Below the pieces are notes generated by a model. The model searched no databases, was not told where the DNA came from, and was given only the letters and a program-made list of their open reading frames with translations. Position numbers and translations under genes: made by a program. From Sycon ciliatum (taxonomy: Eukaryota > Porifera > Calcarea > Leucosolenida > Sycettidae): DNA of 64,000 nucleotides. The stretch spans positions 9,671,552 to 9,735,551 of the forward strand of contig NC_088649.1 in the NCBI RefSeq assembly GCF_964019385.1, written 5' to 3'. Of the stretch, positions 55,336 through 64,000 are shown piece by piece (within the stretch, counting starts at the first letter, position 1; each line of letters begins with the position of its first letter).

Positions 55336-56174
55336 GGGGCGTGCTCATCTAGTGTTTCCATAATAGCAGACGTGGATGCACCCGTCATGTCATTTATCGT
55401 GCCGTTCCGAGGGAACTGATGAAAGTGGACACACAGATCAGTCTGAAACTTCTCCCAGTCGATGGTGTGGATACGGCGACTCTGTCCGGGTTGTGATGTT
55501 CGGTTTACCCCAGTCTGGTTTACAGGCAAGTGTGCAAGGATGGCGAATGGTCGCTAATATCTCGGGAAATCGTTTTTTCACAGGCAACAGAAATGGGTGT
55601 ATTTGACAGAAACAGATCTATGGTTGAAGCCGTGTGGCTCGTGACACGAGTTGGTGAGAACATAATTCCGAAGATTACTACAGGATAGTACTCGGTGCAG
55701 ATGTTGTGCGTTCGGAGAGTTCTCACAGCTGTAATCAATGTTGAAGTCTCCAATGAGAACGGTAGACGCCTGAGGGCCTTCCATAGCAGTTTCTATGTTC
55801 TCTTGAAGAGAGTCCCAGTACGGCACTGGCTTGTCTGGAGGACGATATCCACACGCGACAAGTAGAGTATCACCAGGACATCTGACTTCCAGCTATACAA
55901 TCTCTAGCTCAGCAGCTTCCAAATCCATTCGTCTTCGGACAACCACAGACTCATGGCAGTAAATGCCGACTCCAGCACCTTGCTGGATGGGGCGGTCCTT
56001 CCTGAAAAGTTTGTAATGAGGAATCGCCAATTCTCCATCACCAACATCGGGTTTCAGCCAGGTTTCTGACATACCAAAGATGACATTGTGAACTCCTCTG
56101 GCTGACAGGAACTCCTTCTTCTCATCCACTTTCCGTCTGATGCTGCAAACATTCAGAAATGAGATTGTCAGCAT
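55336..56174 (-). pseudogene. LINE APE-type endonuclease
   Basis: ISFLNVCSIRRKVDEKKEFL, IFGMSETWLKPDVGD (E of the active site), GAGVGIYCHES, then stop and frame change at about 55893, VACGYRPPDK, VLIGDFNIDYSCE (GDFN motif), and in another frame STIDLFLSNTPIS and RDISDHSPS (SDH motif). All catalytic motifs are visible, but at least three frame breaks separate them. Confidence 0.88.
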
Positions 56175-57083
56175 TGACCTTTAGATTTGCTGCGGGTAAG
56201 CACTCCATCGTTGAGATCGCTGGTCGTTGACTGATATTTTGGTCTGTCAGGCTTCTGCATATCCACTGAGTTCCCAGATCCAGGGTACTTGTCGAAGTTC
56301 CATTTTCGACTGTAGTACGGAGATGGCCAAAATTCCTTTGTATTTACAAGTTCAATAATCGTCCTGTTGAGAATGAGTCGGGCTGAGTAAACCTTTCTCC
56401 TTGGGAGATAGCGTGCAATCATGGATTTTCACCTTCACGCCGACCTCTTGCACCCTTCGTTGTACGTATTGACAAAGGGTATCTGCATCGCAATCCTTCC
56501 GGAGGTTGCCCACGAACAGAACAGCCTTCCTTCCTGTTGGCTTCTTGGTGCAGATCAGGTGCCATAAATTGCTGCCTTCCGCATCCTCTTCAAAAGTAGG
56601 GAGCATTCTGGAAAGTCCTTGTTTGCCAAGTTTGGCATCAGTTGGAGCATCTGGGTCCATTTGATGCACGTGCACCCTGGACGCTTCAGTCACGCTGGTA
56701 TCTTTTTCGGTACGTACAACTGAGGAGCATGGTTCAACCGAATCTCGTACTAGTTCTTTTGGAGGCCAGCCAGCTACGGGTACGGGTACGCCAGGGCTGG
56801 AAGCTGCAACTCCCTTCTGTTTCTTCTGGGATGATTTTTGCACCGAGGGAGATCCTTGGCGTCTTTGGCCGCCATTGTCGTCTTGAGCAGACTGCAAAGC
56901 CGTCATCTCGTTTGAGAGCGCTTCTACCTTCCGCGTAAGGTGGTCGATACGATTTAGAAGTCGTTTCTCCCTATCCTCAGCTGCACTGCGGTCTAGCTCC
57001 AGTATTTCAACGATCTTCAGAAAGTATGATTTCTCCATACTAGTACTCTGGTTTGAACTTGCCGATTCGAAGGTGGGGGACAC
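56168..57083 (-). pseudogene. LINE ORF1 protein (coiled coil and RRM-like)
   Basis: Starts MSPTFESASSNQSTSMEKSY. A leucine-rich coiled coil (about residues 25-65, RLLNRIDHLTRKVEALSNEM), a basic/Pro-rich middle, then RKAVLFVGNLRKDCDADTL, an RRM-like RNP fold, interrupted by a frameshift after LSPKE near 56400 and continuing in the second frame as YSARLILNRTIIELVNTKEF, WPSPYYSRKWNFDKY to 56168. It would coat LINE RNA. It ends just where the endonuclease frame begins (seven-base overlap). Confidence 0.82.
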
Positions 57084-57274
57084 CAGATCTGCCGGACACT
57101 AGGCATCTACTGGCACGCCTGTCGCCATAGCCAAGGACAGTGTTGTACCTGGCATGGGAGGGTCTCTACACAGCTAAAAAAAACCAAAGGCACAGGAGCG
57201 TGGGAAACTACTTCCGACCTACACGATGTGCGATCATCACCGGGGATGTCTTCATATGGAGCTTGACTCGGGAG

Positions 57275-57612
57275 AATGAAGTTGAAGACACCACTGCAGC
57301 TGTACTTATGGTTGATAAACTGATATGGTGGTAAAGACACACCTGGCAATATGGCGGTAAACACATGCCTGCCCACACACGCTCTCTAAGCTGCAAGTTC
57401 AGGCACAGAGCTCTCCTTCTCACCACCACCACCATCAGTTCGCGCCTGGCGCCTCGTCGATGCATGATTGGCGGTACCCGACCTATCAGGCTAGTACATC
57501 AAGTAGCGCATGGCACATAGAAAATGACACAGCAACGCCATAGCAGGTGTGTCTTTACCACCATATTTATCAACCATAAGTACAGCTGCAGTGGTGTCTT
57601 CAACTTCATTTT
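57275..57612. repeat. Inverted duplication at the LINE 5' end
   Basis: 57545-57612 is the inverse of about 57275-57351 (ACCATAAGTACAGCTGCAG on the plus strand). It sits directly at the 5' terminus of the LINE leader, like an extra inverted piece copied during insertion. Confidence 0.82.
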
Positions 57613-57614
57613 GT

Positions 57615-58965
57615 ACATCATCATGAAAATGCTTGAAAAAAGGCATAAAATGGCGTCAAAAACAATAAAGGTTCTATTTCTCAGTCTTACAGGTTATAAC
57701 TGTTAACCGACCGTTAGGCTAACAGTTAACCGTTAGGCACAAATGTGTAACCGTTTCAGCCCTACTCATCATCTTGTTACAGTCGTGGATAGTTGCTTCA
57801 TAACTCGTTCCCATGTGTTTTCTTCTTCTACTTTACAAAGAGAGAATGCAAATATGTTAACGTCATTTTCCATTCTATCCTGGTGGTCTTCAGTCAGGAG
57901 GAGAAGCGAGTTCAACCAATCGACTTGCTATGCTGCTATTCAAAGCTTTCATACTCTTGCTATACTGCAACAACCACAGTGCATCTCAAAATGTTTACTT
58001 CTCAAGCTCGAAAAGAACTACAGACTGCAGTACTTACGCGAGTGGCGGAGTCAAAAATTGCTGCTACATGCTGAACCTCTTTTTCATTCGAATTTTCGCA
58101 CTGTCTTTCGTTTTGACACGTCCGTAATGGAACCGAAATTTGATTTGCTACTGCTCCGTAATGTGTGTGCATTCTGCGATGGAGGAGAGTGAAATGGCGT
58201 CGATGGGACGAATTTACTTGCATGTCAGGCTTGGGGAAGACTTTGCTGTGTTCCTGCGCCTGATATGTGGAGGTTGCTCCATGTAACCTAGTATCATCGC
58301 GTTTTTCTTACCAGGAGCTTTCCAACGAGCACAAAATTGTAAAAATCGAGTGAGGGAACCTAAAGTTATGACCTCAGGTTTAAGGTGAATATTGTGCTGA
58401 AATTTCTAATTGTGCTTCAGGCTGTGCTGGTAATCAATGTGCAAAGGGTTAAAATTCCTTTTCAGTCACATTCAGATAACTGAGTGACATGTCAGTTCGA
58501 CCTGTTCTACAATATTTCCACTTTATAGCTACCCAGCTTATGTTACTACTGTACTAGTCATTAATGTTTTGAGTATTTTGTCCGTTATCAAAGAAATTCT
58601 TGAAGAAAGGTCTAAATGGCTTCAAAAACAATAAAGTTTCTTTGTCTCAGTCTTACAGGTTATACCTGTTAACCGACCGTTAGGCGAACCGTTAACCGTT
58701 AGGCACAAATGTGTAACCGTTTCAGCCCTACTTATCATCTTGTTACAGTCGTGGACCCTATCGCTGCATCTGCTGCATCGCTGCTGCATCGCTGCATCTG
58801 CCGCTAGGGTTTACCGGGTGTTAGCGGTGTTAGCATTCCTTCGGGAATGGACACGATAATTTACTTTTTTTTTACAGTCGTGGATAGTTGCTTCATAACT
58901 CGTTCCCATGTGTTTTCTTCTTCTACTTCACAAAGAGAGAATGCTAATACTTTAACGTCATTTTT
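57615..58965 (+). repeat. Direct repeat L flanking repeat D, copy 3
   Basis: 57615-57870 and 58590-58965 share GTTAACCGACCGTTAGGC, CCGTTTCAGCCCTACT and GTGTTTTCTTCTTCTACTT blocks. D copy 3 fills 57883-58582. The second L copy is itself interrupted at 58757-58875 by a GCTGCATC-rich insert ending in T9 and a short repeat of TTACAGTCGTGG. Confidence 0.8.
57883..58582 (+). repeat. Repeat D, copy 3
   Basis: Shares 58020-58460 with 63490-63929 and 50060-50375. Ends GAGTATTTTGT like copy 2 at 50515. No domain recognised. Confidence 0.85.
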
Positions 58966-59169
58966 CAGGGCTGGGAGTGAGTGCCATGAAAGTTAATTTT
59001 AATGTTACACTCTTTTTGCTAAGGATCTCTGAAAGTCCTTTCTTCCCCTTTTCAACTCACTCAACAAATGTGTGTCTGATAGATTTGGTTTGTCAAGTAC
59101 TAGCAGTAGTTTGGGATTGAGCTAATCGAAGAGTGCGCCTATAGTGGGAGCTGAAACCCCTCCCATTCT

Positions 59170-59445
59170 TCACCCTCCCCTCCTCCCTCCCCCCCCCCCC
59201 GCCTGGATAGTGTAAGAGGAAGTGTGAGTTTTTTAGGCTGAATATATTCTTCTAACCACGGAGCTATGGTATGGCTGTCATCTTAGCAGAGGCGGTTGAA
59301 TATCACTGGTGACCCAGTGTTCTTTTTCCAAACGGGTTCAAATATGCCCAAACCGGGTCTCTGACTCGGCTGACCCGGCTCTAGAGCAGACAAAGCTATC
59401 CAGTATCGCACCGAATGGGGGGGGGGGGGTGGGGGGGGGGGGGCA
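59170..59445. repeat. Homopolymer C and G tracts
   Basis: C10 at about 59190-59200 after CCCTCC runs, and a G-rich tract at 59417-59442 broken by a single T. Low complexity; no gene. Confidence 0.9.
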
Positions 59446-59464
59446 ATATATCAATTTTCATTTA

Positions 59465-60300
59465 ACGCAGGTGGTAGCTTCAGCCAATGAGTTGCGCAAC
59501 CTGTACTGTATGCTTACCGAAAAGTATCAGATCCTACTGCGCAAGAATATCACCAAGAAATAACGTTTTTTTTAGATGATGCCTACAGCGACATCAATGC
59601 CAAAGCTGTGAAGACCGCTACGGAGATTGGCTTAGATGAGATTGGTTACTTGCTAAGACACTGTTTTTTGTGACATGGAAAGACGACAATACCTGGTTCA
59701 CTGACTTCCTCCACTGCCAGCTAAAACCTCCCGCAACATGTAAAAAGGCATGGTCAGTCAGGCAGTTGTATATGATATCATTGGCATACTACGCAGTACC
59801 GTGAGCCCCAGATTGTGGCACAACAGATAGTCGGTCATTAACTGGCTCCGCTTCTTCAACGAGAGGCCAAGGAATTTCTGGCTCTTCACTTTAGCGAATT
59901 GTTATCCATCAATCACCAGAAAGCTCTTACTAGAAGCATTATCTTATGCCAGGTTGTATGTCAAAATTCCCCTGAGAGATGGTGACATAATGCTGCAGGC
60001 CAAGAATTCCTTGCATTTTGACTGCGGCGAAGCCTGGATGAAGAAAGAAAACAATAACGCTTTTGAAGTAAAGATGGGATCGTTTGATGTCGCCAAAGTG
60101 TGTGAGTTGGTGGGTGAATACATCCTAAATAAACTGAGGCTTCTTCAGGAAAGAAGCGTCGGATTATGCAGCTATGATAGTTTCGCCATCCTGAGATACG
60201 CCTCCAGGCATGATGCGGAACTCACCCACGTACCTACAAATGTTACCGCAAACCAAATAGCACCCCATAATATATGGACTTACAGCCGATAAGCAGCATT
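59465..60300 (+). pseudogene. Penelope-like reverse transcriptase, degraded
   Basis: Plus-strand pieces: ANELRNLYCMLTEKYQILLR and KNITKK, then through frame changes DDAYSDINAKAVKTATEIG, FNERPRNFW and NCYPSITRKLLLEAL (the usual DFYPSI motif). Then in one frame EAWMKKENNNAFEVKMGSFD and VAKVCELVGEYILNKL, followed by VGLCSYDSFAIL, where the YRDDG active site has decayed to CSYDS. It is the same family as 2355-3027. It is dead; the endonuclease half is absent. Confidence 0.85.
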
Positions 60301-60480
60301 CCGTGTAACGAGAAGGTTTTCGAATATACCAAACTGCCGTACCAGTATGCCTTTGTCGCCAGCGGTCGTCCACAGTAAATGCAGTTCGTTGATAATGAAG
60401 CTAGTAAAAAGAAGGTGACCCAGAGGGAGGAGGAACACTGAGTCCTTTTATATTTTTATTAAAAGCCAGGTGGTGCACGC
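60300..60480. other. No recognised feature
   Basis: Junction between the PLE remnant and the LINE 3' region; no duplicated target seen. Confidence 0.4.
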
Positions 60481-63095
60481 AATGGGAACATGCAGCAACC
60501 ATTGTGGTGGCTGCCAGGCGCTCTGTCGACCAACTGGTCTAGACATTGTCATGCTCTGGACGCACCAGATAAATGGAAGTTTGAGGGAAAGATAAAGAAC
60601 AGGGGAAGCGGGAGGAGAGGGAGGGGGGGGAGAGATGGAGAAAGAGAGTACATGAGAGCGTGTAGTTCAGCAAGTTCATGTAGCAGGCTTACAATACTTG
60701 CTTGCATCCAGTTGCTGGTCAACAGGTGAAGGTGGACCATCTTCTTGAACTGCAGCATCCCGTCCTTGTATGGCTGCTGTGTGAGGATTCTCCGAGGTAG
60801 GGAGTTTCATGCGCTCATCATGTAAGCAGGGAGAGCATTGGCCATGGTTGAGCGGAAACGACAAGGCAGGCACACGGGAAAGTCGTGTGACTGGTGTCGC
60901 TGGGTGGAGAGATGGGTGTTGGGGGTTTCATCTGCCAGCTGGAGAGGTTTGGGCATAATTGCTTTCAAGGGGCTCGTCGTTGGAAGGAAGCAGAGCTTGT
61001 ACAGGAAGCTCAGGGCCGCCACCCTGAGCCTATGCTTCAGGCTTGGTATGGAAACTTGAGGGCCTATCAGCTTTAGTGCCTGTGTTGTACAGCATCCAGG
61101 CGGGCCAGTGGAGCCCCCATCCAGACTAGACAGCAGTACTCCATGGTTGGTTGTATGAAGCCGTTGTACACAGCAATACGGCCAGGTGCTGTCAGAAGTG
61201 GGGCCACCTTCCGGAGAAAGTGGAGGCGTTGGTGGGCCCTGGTGGCAACCTGCCGGATGTGGGCCGAGAATCGCAGTGTTGTGTCGAACAAAACCCTGTG
61301 GAGCTTGATCTCACCCATTTCAAGCACCCTGGTACTGTTAAACAGTATGTGGGGAAGAGGTGTTGCCGGACGGTGAAAGTCAATCGTGAGTGCCTGGGAC
61401 TTGGTCGGTTCGAAAGCCATTTTCCACTCAGCACCCCATCGAGCGATGGAGTCCAAGGCAAGCTGAAGCTAGGTCGCACTCTCCGGGATGTCACACGTGG
61501 CCGCAATGCATTGGTGGACTGTGGTATTATCTGCATATACACCTAGAGAGGTGCTATCCGGTATTACTTCCTCACAGTCGTTTATGTAAACCAGAAACAG
61601 GCTTGGACCCTGGATACTGCCCTGGGGACCCCAGAATCCACAGGATATTCCAATGACTATTGTACTCCGACAACAGAACGTAGTTGCCGGCAGCAGGTAG
61701 TTTGAGAGTCAGCCAAGGATCACTGATGCCGCATGCCTCTGTTTATGGAGGACACCTCGATGTGAAACCTTGTCGAACGCCTCGGCAATGTCGATGGCCA
61801 GTGCATGTACCATGCCGCCGCGCGCCGCAGTGAATGACCAGTCGTTGTGCAGCTTCATTAACAGATCTGATGTACCCAGTCCCTTCCGGAAGCCATATTG
61901 CGGAGTAGAGGATACACCGTGCTTAGAGAAAACAGTGGTTGCCAATTGTTTCTACTGTCTTGGAGAGTTGCAGAGGAGAGACACCGGGCGCCAGTTGCGC
62001 AGGTCTGATCTAGCTTTCTTCCTTTGAATCGAAACAACCCGGGCGACCTTCTACAGCCTCTGTTGCACTTGCTGCCGAAAACACAAGGAGAACAGCCGGG
62101 CGGCAGGCAAGCAGAGCTCGTTGGCACATTTCTTCAGCACCCTGTGGCTTTCATGGGATTCAGTCTTCTGAGCTCTCTTCTGACAGTATCCGTTCGAAAG
62201 TGGACGGTAGTAAGCCGAGACTCGGTACGAGGTGTTATAGGTGGCAGATCGTCTGATAGCAGATCGTTTGGAAAGTCATCTGCTCCTAAGCTGCACTTTG
62301 ATGAAAAGAACGTGCCAAAGTGCTCTGCTTCCTGGGAGTTGGCCGTGACCCGGACGCCGTTAGTGTCAACAAGAGTTGGTTTGGTTGTGCTGCGCCCACT
62401 ACCACCTGCTTGCTTCAACGTGTACCACCACTCTTGATCAGACATGCTCCCACGTGAAAGTTTGTCCCTCGGCGTGGCAAGGCGTATTGCCTGCGCCTGG
62501 CGCAGATAGTGAGTGCAATGCCTGGTCGCCTCAAGGGCCCCCAGTCGTAGCTGTGGACGAGGAGTCGCGCAGGAGCGGTCCTAAGCTTCCTGTTTTGCCT
62601 TCGCCTGTGCTGAACAGTCAGGAGTCCACCAAGGAGGGTCAGACGGGCGGGTTACAAGGTCACGATTTGGTATGAAATGCTTCATGCCTTGCGAAATGAT
62701 GACAGGGACATTATGAAATGATTTGTTGGGACATTGAGTAATGGCTGCGGTCTCGTCAGATTGACGATAAAAATGAGAAAGTCGAGACCAGTCCGCTAGG
62801 TTGTAGGGCCAGAATACTCGTTTCGTGGGACATTTCTCCGACACTTTTGTGGGGAATTCAGCCATCAGAGTTACATCCGAGGCGCCAAGGGGATGTTTGC
62901 AACTGACTGTTACATCAGAAAGATAGTCAGACATAATCAGATCCAGGGTATTGTCCCCTCGGGTCTTCATCGTACCATGTTGCTCCAGGCCGTGGCTAAC
63001 GCACCTATCCTCAGGGAAAAATCCTTTTTTGCGTGCCTTTGGAGCGATTGAGATATGGCACAGTAACGTAGAGGCTTGAAGTTTATTGTCTGAAA
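60480..63095 (-). pseudogene. LINE ORF2 (endonuclease end, RT), degraded
   Basis: Minus-strand: TRGDNTLDLIMSDYLSDVTV, HPLGASDVTLMAEFP (endonuclease end with decayed SDH), KRVFWPYNLADWSRLSHFYR and PPWWTPDCSAQAKAKQEA. Then DQEWWYTLKQAGGSG, TVRRELRRLNPMKATG (RT entry), STPQYGFRKGLGTSDLLMKL, LAIDIAEAFDKVSHRG, GPSLFLVYINDCEEVI and SLGVYADNTTVHQ (YADD changed to YADN). WKMAFEPTKSQALTIDF and AAPLLTAPGRIAVYNGFIQP follow, and the C-terminus ends at about 60807. Several stops and shifts; catalytic Asp replaced. The 3' UTR reaches about 60480. L2/CR1 group, distinct from the LINE at 51-57 kb. Confidence 0.85.
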
Positions 63096-63099
63096 AATA

Positions 63100-63929
63100 A
63101 TTTGGAGCACCAGCAAATTGAATTTTCGAGTGAAATTCGAGAATCGTCACTACAGGCACTCAAAGAGTCGAAACTAGGGCTTCTTTTGCCTGAAAAGGCC
63201 TGCAAACAGAACAGTAGTTTTGAATGTTGCTCATGCACTCCATACACTAGTACATGGAGCAGTGGTCTTGCACGGAGCTACAGTAACGTTACTAGTACAT
63301 GATGGAGCGGTACAACGGCCTCGAGCAACACCAGCAACTCTGTTCTATCCCGGTGATCTTCAGCCAGGAGGAGAAGCGAATCCAACCAATCGACTTGCTA
63401 TCCTGCCATTCAAAGCTTACGTACTCTTTCTATAATGCAACAACCACGGCGCATCTCAAAATGTTTACTTCTCAAGCTCGAGAAGAACTACAGACTGAAG
63501 TACTTACTCGAGTGGCGGAGTCAAAAATTGCTGCTACATGCTGAACCTCTTTTTCATTCGAATTTACGCACAGTCTTTTAATTTGGCACGTCCGTAATGG
63601 AACCGAAATTTGATTTGCTGATGCTCCGTAGTATGTGTGCATTCTGCGATGGATGAGAGTGAAATGGCGTCGGTGGGACGAATTTACTTGCATACCAGGC
63701 TTGAGGACGACTTTGCTCTGTTCCTGCGCCTGATATGTGGAGGTTGCTCCATAGAACCTGGTATCATCGCGTTGTTCTCACCAGGAGCTTTCCAAAGAGC
63801 ACAAAATTTTGAAAATCGAGTGAAGGAATCTAAAGTTATGACCTCAGATTTAAGGTGAATATTGTGCTGAAATTTCTAATTATGCTTCAGGCTGTGCTGG
63901 TAATCAATGTGCAAAGGATTAAAATTCCT
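63100..63929 (+). repeat. Repeat D, copy 4, cut by a PLE 3' end
   Basis: Starts near CAAATTGAATTTTCGAGTG, as copy 2 does at about 49466, and runs to AAAATTCCTT at 63929, where a PLE 3' end begins. The left end abuts the LINE endonuclease fragment. Confidence 0.85.
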
Positions 63930-63930
63930 T

Positions 63931-64000
63931 CACAAAGGCTTTTATTGTATTCAAAAAAACGAGTGTATACGAAGGCAGTGAAGAACATGGAAGAAAGAAA
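63931..64000 (-). mobile_element. 3' end of another PLE copy, running off the window
   Basis: The minus-strand sequence is nearly identical to 45925-45985 (one C-to-A change and one extra base noticed), ending AATAAAAGCCTTTGTG. The element body lies beyond 64000. Confidence 0.88.

Larger units (their letters stand above)
50925..57541 (-). mobile_element. CR1/L2-like LINE, near full length, with nested insertion
   Basis: Minus-strand order: leader (57541-57084), ORF1 (57083-56168), endonuclease (56174-55336), linker and RT (55335-51281 with an insert), 3' UTR to about 50925, ending AAATAAAGTTACAACAACATCC. The insertion at 52775-54898 splits the RT entry. Frameshifts and stops make the copy inactive. 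Confidence 0.88.

Overview
This window is eukaryotic and almost certainly from an invertebrate animal genome, probably marine; I cannot name the species. The evidence is several families of Penelope-like elements (PLEs), APE-type and restriction-like-endonuclease-type LINEs, a DIRS-like element, Ty3/Gypsy and miniature LTR elements, piggyBac remnants, many TA- and TTAA-target miniature elements and a long CA microsatellite. I see no bacterial operons, no rRNA or tRNA gene and no convincing single-copy host gene. The window is best read as a deeply nested transposable-element graveyard.

Layout. 1-4.1 kb: a minus-strand PLE (RT plus GIY-YIG endonuclease) split by an unidentified insertion, bounded by a 46-bp inverted motif, with hammerhead-ribozyme-like sequences outside both ends. 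4.4-5.8 kb: an internally deleted piggyBac transposase. 5.9-10.6 kb: a head-to-head pair of PLE copies, with four TA-target miniature elements in and beside them and a hammerhead downstream. 11-18.9 kb: a large inverted repeat whose right arm carries a 5'-truncated RLE-type LINE with poly(A) tail and target-site duplication (TSD), plus a foldback element. 19-25.2 kb: minisatellites, LINE fragments and a near-perfect hairpin. 26.2-28.4 kb: a DIRS-like gag plus RT. 28.4-36.1 kb: a five-level nest (repeat D, then TTAA element A, then TTAA element B, then a Gypsy copy and a TA element, plus another TA element in A) in which most junctions can be resolved to the base. 36.2-39.4 kb: a PLE with 0.5-kb inverted ends, inserted with a 13-bp TSD into an older PLE. 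39.5-44.5 kb: a nested foldback pair followed by a DDE-like transposase-type gene with a DNC-GQNKN motif. 44.5-46 kb: a second copy of that PLE family forming a perfect-looking palindrome. 46-48.2 kb: two near-identical tandem TTAA elements. 48.2-49 kb: a Stowaway-like element. 50.6-57.6 kb: a CR1/L2-like LINE (ORF1, endonuclease, RT) interrupted by a foldback element that itself holds a miniature LTR retrotransposon. 57.6-64 kb: repeat D copies, a degraded PLE, a LINE RT and the start of another PLE.

Most interesting signals: (1) hammerhead-ribozyme folds at seven places, six of them with an intact core, several with a loopless self-complementary stem III, one lying between a LINE 3' end and a repeat of its leader; (2) a PLE family whose GIY-YIG nuclease appears interrupted by a long linker with an AT-hook, seen in two copies; (3) recurrent inverted self-duplication at independent retroelement loci; (4) the base-resolved insertion nest.
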